Below are positions 7,346 through 13,650 of a stretch of DNA of 16,641 nucleotides, one piece after another. Each line of letters starts with the position of its first letter. The first letter of the stretch is position 1. Under the pieces are notes generated by a model, which was not told where the DNA came from, did no database searches, and saw only the letters and a list, made by a program, of their open reading frames with translations. A program made the translations under genes and the position numbers. The DNA is taken from NCBI GenBank assembly GCA_024743015.1, contig JANSXJ010000042.1, positions 1-16,641 of the forward strand, written 5' to 3'. This DNA comes from Hyphomonas sp. (GTDB lineage Bacteria; Pseudomonadota; Alphaproteobacteria; Caulobacterales; Hyphomonadaceae).

Positions 7346-7996
7346 TCACGACCGTTGCTGCCTCTCTCGGGCCTGACGGCTGCGTGCAGCACCATCGCAA
7401 TTGCAATCCATAAAGCCGTGTATGGGGCAGGTCAGACACATTTCCTCAAGGCGTTTTTTCAGGGCTTGGCGACCCCGATGCAGCCGAACCGTTAAATTGT
7501 TGAGACTCAGACCAAGTTCCGTGGCAACGCGCTGCCGAGGTTCCTCAAGCAAGTCGATCCGCCAAAGGACTTCGGCGTATTCGTGCTTGAGTGTGGGCAA
7601 TAGCTTGTAGAGACAGTTGCAGATTGCCTCGTCGATTTCGAAATCCGCCTCAATCGAAAGCTCCTGGATATCCAACGGATCCATGACTGCCTCCCGTTGC
7701 CGCCGACGAACGGCGCGACGTTGATGGTCCACGATCGTGGTTGCGAGCACGCGGCTCAGCCACCCTCGAACCGACTGCACATCTTTCAGTTGAGCCGACC
7801 GCTCGATGGCTCGGATCATAAACGCCTGAAGTACATCTTCGGCCTCTTCGACAGAGCCCATGCGCCGACGCAGAAAACCGAAAAATTGACGGTGACTCTC
7901 TTCGAGCGCACGCCGAACTGCAGCGTCTGGCGTTCCGAACGCATCAGATGCAGCTTGATCGGCTGGTGGTACCGAGTCATTTGGCCTGTTGTGCAA
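7346..7996 (-). CDS. ECF sigma factor 1, CorE-like with Cys-rich C-terminus
   Basis: This 216-aa protein has sigma region 2 at about residues 30-100 (FLRRRMGSVEEAEDVLQAF, then SVRGWLSRVLATTIVDHQRR) and sigma region 4 at about 128-183 (ending NNLTVRLHRGRQALKKRL). Two features are unusual: a CxC pair at 126/128 in the linker, and a C-terminal C187-x2-C190-x7-C198-x-C200 cluster. Both are hallmarks of CorE-type (ECF44) sigma factors, which bind metal directly. No anti-sigma gene is adjacent. The start is a TTG, chosen because GGAGG lies 9 bases upstream (8006-8010). An ECF-type promoter sits about 25 bases before the start, suggesting autoregulation. Confidence 0.92.
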   Translation of the reverse strand: MHNRPNDSVPPADQAASDAFGTPDAAVRRALEESHRQFFGFLRRRMGSVEEAEDVLQAFMIRAIERSAQLKDVQSVRGWLSRVLATTIVDHQRRAVRRRQREAVMDPLDIQELSIEADFEIDEAICNCLYKLLPTLKHEYAEVLWRIDLLEEPRQRVATELGLSLNNLTVRLHRGRQALKKRLEEMCLTCPIHGFMDCNCDGAARSRQARERQQRS

Positions 7997-8005
7997 GTTT
8001 ACAGT

Positions 8006-8010
8006 CCTCC
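8006..8010 (-). promoter_or_regulatory. Strong ribosome binding site deciding the TTG start of sigma 1
   Basis: The minus strand reads GGAGG, followed by 9 bases and then TTG at 7996. No ATG or GTG lies at this spacing in the sigma frame, so this site is the main argument for a TTG start. Confidence 0.7.
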
Positions 8011-8020
8011 AAACACGTTT

Positions 8021-8046
8021 GACGCATCAACTCGCCGTTCTTTACA
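8021..8046 (-). promoter_or_regulatory. Putative ECF-type promoter upstream of sigma 1
   Basis: On the minus strand TGTAA (8042-8046) and CGTC (8021-8024) are separated by exactly 17 bases, matching the usual -35/-10 layout of ECF sigma factors. The identical pattern occurs at 10269-10294 before the operon that ends with sigma 2. Transcription would start about 20 bases before the TTG of sigma 1. Confidence 0.55.
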
Positions 8047-8058
8047 GCTGAACGGCGA
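8032..8058. repeat. Perfect 9-bp inverted repeat flanking the sigma 1 -35 element
   Basis: TCGCCGTTC (8032-8040) and GAACGGCGA (8050-8058) are exact inverse complements with a 9-base centre. The centre contains most of the proposed -35 TGTAA. There is no T-run on either side, so a terminator is less likely than a protein-binding site. It also lies 3' of the sigma 2 gene, so a role in mRNA end protection is possible. Confidence 0.5.
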
Positions 8059-8146
8059 TTAAAACGGCTCCTTCAAACAGGCGTGGGCCGCAGGCGCGCT
8101 GCTGTCGGACTGCTGACCAGACGAACGGAGAGGCTGAAAAGACGCT

Positions 8147-8719
8147 TCAGCAATCGCATTCGGCGAACCGACCATCGGCGCATATTGGACAGTATTCCTT
8201 GATACTGGCCTTTAAGGCTTGACGCGCGCGATGAAGACGCACGCCCAGGTTGTTCGCGGTTAAACCAAGTTCTTCTGCGATCTGGCTGCGTGGTTCTTCG
8301 TTAAGATCGGCCCTTCTCAGGATCTCCGCATAATCAAATCGCAAAGTTGTCAGGCCTTCCCGGACGCAACGACACGAAAGCTCGGAGCCATGCATGGGCT
8401 CGATGTCGAACGACATGGGTTGCGGTTCGCGCCTGTATGCTTCGGCACATCTCAAGCGAGCGGCACGGCGGCGATAGTGATCTATGAGCGTGTTGCGCAG
8501 AATGCAGTGAAGCCAGGCGTCCGTCCGAGTTGCGTCATCTAGCTGTTCCGTCGACCTCAGAACCTTCAGACAGAAGTCTTGGAAGGCGTCGTCGGCGTCT
8601 TCGGATCGGTCAAGACGGCGCCGAAAATAGTTCAGGAATTCACGTCTGCATTCCAATAAGCGGTCGTGGATTTCGTCGTGGTGCTGGTCCGGCACGTTCT
8701 CTCGAAGGGGGGTGTCCAT
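8147..8719 (-). CDS. ECF sigma factor 2, CorE-like with Cys-rich C-terminus
   Basis: From the preferred start the protein is 190 aa. Sigma region 2 includes SEDADDAFQDFCLKVLRS and AWLHCILRNTLIDHYRRRA. Region 4 ends LGVRLHRARQALKASIKEY. Like sigma 1 it has a linker CxC (Cys116, Cys118) and ends with C177-x2-C180-x7-C188-x-C190, the same cysteine spacing as its paralogue. This is the CorE/ECF44 design, in which the sigma factor itself senses metal. The frame is open to 8788, but the ATG at 8719 has GGAG 8 bases upstream and gives the conserved length. It lies downstream of the DUF5676-Rieske-Cys-rich genes, probably in one transcription unit. Confidence 0.92.
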   Translation of the reverse strand: MDTPLRENVPDQHHDEIHDRLLECRREFLNYFRRRLDRSEDADDAFQDFCLKVLRSTEQLDDATRTDAWLHCILRNTLIDHYRRRAARLRCAEAYRREPQPMSFDIEPMHGSELSCRCVREGLTTLRFDYAEILRRADLNEEPRSQIAEELGLTANNLGVRLHRARQALKASIKEYCPICADGRFAECDC

Positions 8720-8757
8720 AACAGGTCTCCATAAGTCAGCCTTCTTGTTCAAGCGGT

Positions 8758-8776
8758 GCACGATCAGCGATCGTGC
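8758..8776. repeat. Perfect 8-bp palindrome between Cys-rich gene and sigma 2
   Basis: GCACGATC (8758-8765) and GATCGTGC (8769-8776) flank a 3-base centre. The repeat lies in the 72-base gap between the Cys-rich gene stop and the sigma 2 start. No T-run follows on the minus strand. It could be an mRNA hairpin tuning sigma 2 expression or a protein-binding site. Confidence 0.45.
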
Positions 8777-8791
8777 GCCTCTTGGCACTGG

Positions 8792-9163
8792 TTATGCGAA
8801 GGCTTGGAGACGGGGAGGCCGGAAGTATGAATAGGTGAGTTTCGGTAGCCGAAATTCAGTCCGGTGGAATGCCCACGTGGCTGCAATCGGCCCAATGATA
8901 ACGGCTGCCGGCGCGGCGGGCATACCGAACGAACAGGCGCCGATCGGGCGGCAGCACGTGTTGCCAGGGTCGCTTTGGGTTATGTCGTCGGCGATTTGCA
9001 GTTTCAGCTGTTCAGAGCACGGCAACTCTGAAGAGCTCGTCTCAGTCAACGCCGGGTCATTCCATACGATTGATGTCATGAGAACAAGGACGAGGACTGC
9101 CCATCGCCAGTGCGACGCCGCACCGTCCCATTTTGCGTTCCGTTTTAGCCGGCCAGTCAACAT
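8792..9163 (-). CDS. Small Cys-containing exported protein, FRPP family member 3
   Basis: This 123-aa protein has a basic N-terminus, a hydrophobic helix at about residues 20-34 (uncleaved anchor or signal), cysteines at 49, 70, 71 and 77 including a CC pair, and a C-terminus YSYFRPPRLQAFA. The CC pair and the terminal FRPP relate it, more distantly, to the two 113-aa proteins at 6011-6352 and 15585-15926. It is placed between the Rieske gene and sigma 2, all on the minus strand. The ATG at 9163 lacks a clear ribosome site, so the start is uncertain. Metal binding is inferred from cysteines and context only. Confidence 0.7.
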   Translation of the reverse strand: MLTGRLKRNAKWDGAASHWRWAVLVLVLMTSIVWNDPALTETSSSELPCSEQLKLQIADDITQSDPGNTCCRPIGACSFGMPAAPAAVIIGPIAATWAFHRTEFRLPKLTYSYFRPPRLQAFA

Positions 9164-9321
9164 TCAATCGCTGCTTTGTCGTGCTGGCGCAGCGTTGGAG
9201 AGAAGGAGCTACGCCTTTTATGATCACGCACACACAAAGTGGCAATCTTCGGGCAGAATGTCGATGGTCAGCACCTTGCCCTGACCCGGATCAGCCAGAG
9301 GTTCCGTTGTGGCCGGTTAGC

Positions 9322-9873
9322 TCAGCCAATCAGGACGGTGCCGTCGTCGCGCAACTCATACGGTGGCACAACGAGATTGCGGGGCGCCGGCCCTCTGCGA
9401 ATTCTCCCCGACGTGTCGTAGTGCGATCCGTGGCAGGGACAGAACCAGCCACCCCATTCACCGCGTTGATCCCCTTCGCGCTGACCCAACGGCACGCAAC
9501 CCAAATGCGTACAGACGCCCACGACAATCAGCCATTCAGGCTCCTGAACACGTGACGCGTCCGTGGCCGGATCGACCAAATCGGGGCTGTCGTCGTCGGA
9601 GTTTGCTTGAACGATTTGCTCTGGTGTCCGACGGTCGATGAACACGGGTTGGCTACGCCAAATGACCGTCACCCGCTCACCGACGGCTATTGGCTCCAAA
9701 TCGACTTCGGTCGTGGCAAGTGCTTGCACATCGGCTGATGGATTCATGCTGTCGATAAAGGGCCATGCTGCGGCCGCTGCGCCCACAGCCGCCATCATGC
9801 CTGTTGAAACGAAAAGGAAATCACGCCGCTCAATTTGCGGAGGCCAATCGTTGTCGTCTTTAACGTCGCTCAT
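9322..9873 (-). CDS. Orphan Rieske [2Fe-2S] protein (PetA-like)
   Basis: This 183-aa protein has a twin-arginine signal/anchor ([20 protein letters not shown], residues 16-35) and the two Rieske boxes C121-T-H-L-G-C126 and C145-P-C147-H148-G-S. The cluster ligands (Cys121, His123, Cys145, His148) and the disulfide pair (Cys126, Cys147) are all present. It resembles the ubiquinol-cytochrome c reductase iron-sulfur subunit, yet no cytochrome b or c1 gene is near. The frame is open to 10026, but the ATG at 9873 overlaps the DUF5676 stop (ATGA) and gives normal family length. It probably passes electrons in the periplasm; partners are unknown. Confidence 0.92.
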   Translation of the reverse strand: MSDVKDDNDWPPQIERRDFLFVSTGMMAAVGAAAAAWPFIDSMNPSADVQALATTEVDLEPIAVGERVTVIWRSQPVFIDRRTPEQIVQANSDDDSPDLVDPATDASRVQEPEWLIVVGVCTHLGCVPLGQREGDQRGEWGGWFCPCHGSHYDTSGRIRRGPAPRNLVVPPYELRDDGTVLIG

Positions 9874-10208
9874 GGCCGCCCCAGTTGCTGCCCTCGCGCA
9901 GCAAAGAAGTTGTAGAGCGGCCCGAAGATCAGGGCGACATACCAGCCATAGGCAAAGCTCTCCGCCAATCCGAGAAAAAAGCTTGGCCAGCTCAGCCAGG
10001 TGAAACCCGGAAGCAGTTGCAGCCACGTTTCGTACATGGCCTGTCCCGGGACCAATAGGTCAAAGGTGACGCAGACTGTGAAGGTGAACGCCAAGAATAG
10101 ACCCAGGCTCATTCCAAACGCGAAGATTGGGATTCGGCGCGTTGATGCGGGCAACAGTGCCGCCGTTGCGGTCGGTTGCTGCAAAGTTGACGAACGGTTT
10201 TGGACCAT
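9870..10208 (-). CDS. DUF5676-like small membrane protein
   Basis: This 112-aa protein has two membrane segments at about residues 26-52 and 73-103. The pattern [20 protein letters not shown] followed by [16 protein letters not shown] fits DUF5676 family membrane proteins, often found near metal-resistance genes. The ATG at 10208 is preferred over 10226 because GGAGG (10215-10219) lies 6 bases upstream. Its stop overlaps the Rieske start (ATGA), so the two are translationally coupled. An ECF-like promoter is centred about 70 bases upstream. Function is unknown; a membrane anchor or partner for the Rieske protein is a reasonable guess. Confidence 0.75.
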   Translation of the reverse strand: MVQNRSSTLQQPTATAALLPASTRRIPIFAFGMSLGLFLAFTFTVCVTFDLLVPGQAMYETWLQLLPGFTWLSWPSFFLGLAESFAYGWYVALIFGPLYNFFAARGQQLGRP

Positions 10209-10268
10209 GACAATCCTCCGATGCATGAAAAAGTGGCGGCACAGTAAAGTGCCTGCTCTATTGCATCA

Positions 10269-10294
10269 GACGGATCAGCCCCCGGAACATTACA
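10269..10294 (-). promoter_or_regulatory. Putative ECF-type promoter for the DUF5676-Rieske-sigma 2 operon
   Basis: On the minus strand TGTAA (10290-10294) and CGTC (10269-10272) are separated by exactly 17 bases, the same elements and spacing as at 8021-8046. The DUF5676 start lies about 60 bases downstream. The operon ends with an ECF sigma gene, which fits positive autoregulation. Confidence 0.55.
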
Positions 10295-10347
10295 GTCCAA
10301 CTCATCGGCCATCGAGCTCCGGAGCGCGCGGTCGGCCGCCGTTAGGA

Positions 10348-10506
10348 TCAGTGATGCGCCGCAAAGGACGCCGCTGCAACGACCACTTCCAACGTCGCAG
10401 AGTTCCATATTGGCCAAGGAGTGGGCTCTGAGCCGAAGTCCACCGACAGCGCGAACCACAGTTCATCTCCCTGCAACTTAATCTGCTGGTTTGCGTTCAA
10501 AATCAT
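10348..10506 (-). CDS. Possible 52-aa ORF downstream of merR
   Basis: An ATG at 10506 opens a 52-codon frame (begins MILNANQQIKLQGDELWF, ends VVVAAASFAAHH) 22 bases after the merR stop on the same strand. Composition is not absurd, but there is no clear ribosome site, no recognised family and no membrane segment. Listed only as a candidate. Confidence 0.2.
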   Translation of the reverse strand: MILNANQQIKLQGDELWFALSVDFGSEPTPWPIWNSATLEVVVAAASFAAHH

Positions 10507-10528
10507 GGATCGTCTGCCGCGCCAACAT

Positions 10529-10966
10529 TCAAACGATGCTGTGGCTTCTTGCGCTGCCCCATAAAGCATCAATAACCGGGCATTCGGTGGCGCGGTCACC
10601 GGTACAATTGTCCGCGATCGCGCCGAGCGTCGCCTCAAGCCTTTGCAGATCGGCGATCTTGTCTTGGACAGATGCGAGATGCTGACGGGTCAGCGCCAAC
10701 ACCTCGGCGCAAGTGTGGTTGCCAGAGTCGACGAGGCTGAGCAGGCTGCGCAACTCGTCAATCGAAAAGCCTAGCTCTCGTCCGCGCAGGATGAAGTTTA
10801 GCCGCGCTTCGTCTTCGCCTTCATAAAGGCGATGCCCGGCATCCGACCGAGCGGGGGTGTCAAGCAGTCCGATCTTCTCATAGTAGCGGATCGTCTCAAT
10901 GTTGCAGCCCGCCCGCCTGGCCAGTTCGCCGCGGCGGATCGCGCCTCGCGCCTTCGTGATCGCCAT
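10529..10966 (-). CDS. merR: MerR, mercury-responsive regulator
   Basis: This 145-aa protein has a winged helix-turn-helix at about residues 10-75 (GELARRAGCNIETIRYYEKI, then GLLDTPARSDAGHRLYEG), a dimerisation helix, and the three Hg-ligand cysteines at 86 (HTCAEV), 121 (NCTGD) and 129 (ECPVIDAL). The Cys86-Cys121 spacing equals that of the Tn501 protein; Cys121-Cys129 is one residue shorter than in Tn501. It is divergent from merT across a 77-base gap with a 19-bp-spacer promoter and dyad, where MerR would repress and, with Hg(II), activate. Confidence 0.92.
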   Translation of the reverse strand: MAITKARGAIRRGELARRAGCNIETIRYYEKIGLLDTPARSDAGHRLYEGEDEARLNFILRGRELGFSIDELRSLLSLVDSGNHTCAEVLALTRQHLASVQDKIADLQRLEATLGAIADNCTGDRATECPVIDALWGSARSHSIV

Positions 10967-10981
10967 ACCTGCGCATTCCTC

Positions 10982-11012
10982 TTGATCCTGTACCTACTAC
11001 AGACCTTAACTT
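10982..11012 (+). promoter_or_regulatory. MerR-type promoter/operator of the mer operon
   Basis: TTGATC (10982-10987) and TAACTT (11007-11012) are separated by 19 bases, the overlong spacer typical of MerR-activated promoters. Within the spacer CTGTA (10988-10992) and TACAG (10998-11002) form the dyad where MerR would bind. The merT start is about 30 bases downstream. Confidence 0.85.
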
Positions 11013-11043
11013 CGTCGCTGCAAAGAATCGAGAGCGATGCCGC

Positions 11044-11442
11044 ATGACCGAAACAAATCTGGATCTGCCGGCGACGGATTCCGCGAATGCCGAGCCGGAT
11101 CGTGGCAGGCGCTGGTTCGCGGTTGGCAGCGTTGCTAGCGCGGTCCTCGCCTCGTCCTGTTGCGTCTTGCCGCTGTTGCTGGTTCTGCTGGGCGTGTCGG
11201 GTGCATGGATCGGCACGTTGACTGCGCTTGAACCTTACAAACCGTGGTTCGTTGGCGCGGCATTGGTCTTTTTGATGTTGGGATTCCGGCGCGTCTATTT
11301 CACGTCGGTGCCGGTCTGCGAGGGCGGCACCGCCTGCGCGCGGCCTGCATCTGCGGTGATCATCAAAGGTGCGCTGTGGATGGCGACTACGCTGGTGGCG
11401 CTCGCCATCACCATCGAGTGGTGGGCGCCGCTATTCTATTGA
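11044..11442 (+). CDS. merT: MerT, mercuric ion transporter
   Basis: This 132-aa protein has three membrane helices. The first carries the vicinal pair Cys39-Cys40 (ASSCCVLPLLLVLLG) that takes Hg(II) from MerP. A second Cys pair (92 and 98, in PVCEGGTACA) lies in the loop after the second helix, on the cytoplasmic side in known MerT. MerT imports Hg(II) for reduction by MerA. It is the first gene after the mer promoter and is followed 11 bases later by merP with a GAGGAG ribosome site. No merA is found in this window, which is unusual for a complete mer operon. Confidence 0.95.
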   Translation: MTETNLDLPATDSANAEPDRGRRWFAVGSVASAVLASSCCVLPLLLVLLGVSGAWIGTLTALEPYKPWFVGAALVFLMLGFRRVYFTSVPVCEGGTACARPASAVIIKGALWMATTLVALAITIEWWAPLFY

Positions 11443-11453
11443 GGAGACACACA

Positions 11454-11777
11454 ATGAAGCGTTTTGTCCTGATCATATCGGTGGCCGTGCTTGGCTTCGC
11501 CGGATTGAATGCGGTCATCCCGTCACCCATTGCGGCCCAGACGGTCAACACCGAAGCGCTGCAAACGCAGACCTTCACGGTGGACAAGATGACCTGCGCG
11601 GCCTGTCCGATCACCGTGAAAACCGCGATGAGCCGAGTCGACGGCGTTCGGTCGGTCACAGTCAATTTCGAGGCGAGGACGGCCACCGTCACTTTCAATG
11701 CGACGGTCACAACCGCGGCCGAGATCGCCGAGGCTTCGAAGAATGCCGGCTACCCGGCGCGCACCGTCGAAGGCTGA
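11454..11777 (+). CDS. merP: MerP, periplasmic mercury-binding protein
   Basis: This 107-aa protein has a signal peptide (residues 1-28, ending IAAQ) and a heavy-metal-associated domain. Its Hg-binding motif is MTC48-A-A-C51 in DKMTCAACPITVKTAMSRVD. MerP binds Hg(II) in the periplasm and passes it to MerT. The ATG at 11454 is 7 bases after GAGGAG. The downstream GDCCVxC gene begins 5 bases after its stop, so the three form one operon. Confidence 0.95.
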   Translation: MKRFVLIISVAVLGFAGLNAVIPSPIAAQTVNTEALQTQTFTVDKMTCAACPITVKTAMSRVDGVRSVTVNFEARTATVTFNATVTTAAEIAEASKNAGYPARTVEG

Positions 11778-11782
11778 CCGCA

Positions 11783-12010
11783 GTGTCCGAACCACGATCA
11801 ACAATAACCTGTCCGCAATGCGGGCACCGGGAAACTGAGACCATGCCGACCGATGCCTGCCAATTTTTCTATGATTGCAAGGGCTGCGGCGCGCTGCTGC
11901 GACCGAACGCCGGTGATTGCTGCGTCTACTGCTCTTTCGGCACTATGCCCTGTCCGCCGATCCAAGAAGCGCGGGCATCTGGCGACGCCACCACCTGTTG
12001 CGGCGGATAG
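11783..12010 (+). CDS. GDCCVxC-domain protein of mer operons
   Basis: This 75-aa cytoplasmic protein starts at GTG and has zinc-ribbon-like cysteine pairs (C10-x2-C13 and C32-x2-C35) and the family signature GDCCVYC (44-50), with further cysteines near the end (TCCGG). Eleven cysteines in 75 residues suggest metal binding. Family members sit in or beside mer operons, often with merT/merP. The GTG is preceded by GAAGG at the merP stop and gives the normal short length. The role is probably cytoplasmic Hg binding or transfer, but this is not established. Confidence 0.88.
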   Translation: MSEPRSTITCPQCGHRETETMPTDACQFFYDCKGCGALLRPNAGDCCVYCSFGTMPCPPIQEARASGDATTCCGG

Positions 12011-12029
12011 GGATTAGGCCATATCAATC

Positions 12030-12518
12030 CTAGTCGGTTCCCTGCCTTGGATCTGCTACGATCCGTAGTGAAAGACTTACAACCAGCAATGGCACGACGA
12101 TCCATTGGATCAGGGGTGACAAACCCGTACCAAACGGCGGCACGCGTGGCATCAGTTCCGAATAGGTCCAACGCAGCGAGACCTCCGTGTAGTAATATTC
12201 GAACCCGACCGTGAGAGCGATACCGACGCCGAGGAACAGGCCAATCTGCCAAAGCTTTGGATGGGCGATCCAGCGCCGGGAGCGCGCAGCAAGCGCGGTA
12301 ATCCAGAATGCGGTCAGCGCGAAGCCGACGTCCCCGATGGTCGCCGACGTACAGATCTTGATGCCGTCCCAATGGTTCAGATCGGCCATGCCGGCATATG
12401 TCGGCACCTGCAGGAACTCCCACACATAGTGCAGACAGAACGACAGGAAGGCGACCGTCACTTCCGGGACCGCCCAGAGCGAACGGTCCCGCCGGGAAGG
12501 TACGGTATCAGTGCTCAT
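12030..12518 (-). CDS. Four-helix membrane protein of unknown function
   Basis: This 162-aa protein has predicted membrane helices at about residues 18-36, 58-78, 90-108 and 134-152. Conserved-looking polar positions include HYVWEFLQVP at 30-39 and TIGDVG at 60-65. I do not recognise the family. The ATG at 12518 overlaps the stop of the preceding 40-aa membrane peptide (ATGA); the frame upstream to 12698 lies inside other genes. It is the last gene of the minus-strand operon and converges with the mer operon, 19 bases apart. Confidence 0.75.
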   Translation of the reverse strand: MSTDTVPSRRDRSLWAVPEVTVAFLSFCLHYVWEFLQVPTYAGMADLNHWDGIKICTSATIGDVGFALTAFWITALAARSRRWIAHPKLWQIGLFLGVGIALTVGFEYYYTEVSLRWTYSELMPRVPPFGTGLSPLIQWIVVPLLVVSLSLRIVADPRQGTD

Positions 12519-12637
12519 CGCATCAGATACTTTATGAACGCGGCGATGCCGAGGACCAGGAAAACCAGGATCAGTATCCCGATGAGGCCCATGCCGCCCA
12601 TGCCCCAGCCTCCATCCATCATTCCATTCCCGAACAT
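12515..12637 (-). CDS. 40-aa Met/Gly-rich membrane peptide
   Basis: This short protein has a Met/Gly-rich N-terminus (MFGNGMMDGGWGMGGMG) and one membrane helix (LIGILILVFLVLGIAAFI), ending KYLMR. Such peptides, sometimes the N-terminal part of SHOCT-domain proteins, are common beside copper and other metal genes. Met clusters suggest Cu(I) binding, but this is inference. The ATG is 7 bases after AAGGA, shares one base with the CDF stop, and its own stop overlaps the next start (ATGA). Confidence 0.75.
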   Translation of the reverse strand: MFGNGMMDGGWGMGGMGLIGILILVFLVLGIAAFIKYLMR

Positions 12638-13650
12638 CACTGTTTCCTTTCTTGTTTGCGGTTGCTGCTGGTCGTTTCCGCCTCTCCACCTGCAACATTG
12701 ATCGCGGCCGCTGCCACCTCGTCCAAGCACATGGTTTCGACTTGCAACGTGACGAAGAAGAAGTTGAAACGGTCGCGCAGCAACGCGTGAGCCGTCTTCA
12801 GCAATGCGCCCGGATCGCCTTGCCAATGTGGCCTGACGCGAAGATGCGCAGAAAACACATAGCGTCCGCTGGTCAGCGCCCAGCTATGCACGTGATGGAC
12901 ATCGCCGACGCCGTCCAATGTTTCCAAAGCGATGATGACCGCCTGCAGCGAAACCTCGTCCGGTGTACCGTCCATCAGAAGATGGACCGCGTCGCGCAGA
13001 ATGCTCCAGCTCGCCCACAGCAGAACGAAACCGAAGGCGATGCCGAGCAGCGGATCGATGGCCAGGAACCCGGTGAACTCGATCACCAGCGCCGCTACGA
13101 TGATGATCAAGCTGCCGATGAAAGTCTGGATGATGTGCCAATAGGCGCCGCGCACATTCAGATCGCTGCCCTGCTGGCGGTAAAGCATGTAAAGCGCAAT
13201 GACTTCGGTGACGAGACCGCCTGTCGCGACCAGCAGCATGGGCGTGGTGGGCAAGTCAATCGGCGCGCCCAGGCGCATCACGCCCATCACGATGACGACC
13301 AGCGCCATCACCAAGAGGAACGCGCCATTGACCAGCGCGCCAACAATCTCGGCACGATACCAGCCGAACGTGCGGCGCATGTCCGCCGGGCGCAGCGCGA
13401 TCTGGGCAGCGATAATTGCCACCAGCACGCCGCCGACGGCGGAGAAGGTGTGGAAGGCATCGGAGATCACCGCCACCGAACCGGTCCACAGGCCGACGAT
13501 CAACTCGATGACGAAGTAGATGCCGGTCAGCCAAGCCGAAACCGTCAGCGCCCGGCCGCTCGATGGCAGATGCCCGGCATGGCCATGGGCCGTTCGCCTT
13601 GTTGCGGCGGTCTTACCGTTGTTTCCCGTTTCGTTTTGTCCAGCCGTCAC
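12637..13650 (-). CDS. Cation diffusion facilitator with altered metal site
   Basis: This 337-aa protein has an N-terminal His-containing tail (HGHAGH), six membrane helices and a C-terminal cytoplasmic domain with VHHVHSWAL, as in CDF/ZitB-CzcD exporters. The CDF core blocks (SVAVISDAFHT; TFGWYRAEIVGALVN) are clear. Zinc exporters of this branch use H-x3-D in helices 2 and 5. Here the positions read H67-x3-A71 and H172-x3-T176, so both acidic ligands are missing while both His and the preceding Asp64 remain. Metal choice may therefore differ. It starts at GTG, overlapping the cytochrome stop by one base. Confidence 0.9.
   Translation of the reverse strand: MTAGQNETGNNGKTAATRRTAHGHAGHLPSSGRALTVSAWLTGIYFVIELIVGLWTGSVAVISDAFHTFSAVGGVLVAIIAAQIALRPADMRRTFGWYRAEIVGALVNGAFLLVMALVVIVMGVMRLGAPIDLPTTPMLLVATGGLVTEVIALYMLYRQQGSDLNVRGAYWHIIQTFIGSLIIIVAALVIEFTGFLAIDPLLGIAFGFVLLWASWSILRDAVHLLMDGTPDEVSLQAVIIALETLDGVGDVHHVHSWALTSGRYVFSAHLRVRPHWQGDPGALLKTAHALLRDRFNFFFVTLQVETMCLDEVAAAAINVAGGEAETTSSNRKQERKQ

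Larger units (their letters stand above)
10209..10528. other. 320-base stretch between merR and the DUF5676-Rieske operon
   Basis: This stretch holds no confident gene. It contains the ECF-like promoter at 10269-10294 for the downstream operon and a doubtful 52-codon frame at 10348-10506. No transposon ends or terminator with a T-run were seen. Confidence 0.6.

Noticed and set aside
9278..9304. GGAAC-like and GGGTC elements upstream of the third Cys-rich gene, considered as an EcfG-type promoter
   Set aside because: Spacing is about 14 bases and the -10 does not match; the genes are better explained as part of the DUF5676-Rieske unit.
12008..12032. Imperfect inverted repeat (TAGGGATT / AATCCTA) at the convergent junction of the mer operon and the 4-TM gene
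   Set aside because: It could be a bidirectional terminator, but the stem has a bulge and no T-run follows on either strand, so it is too weak to annotate.
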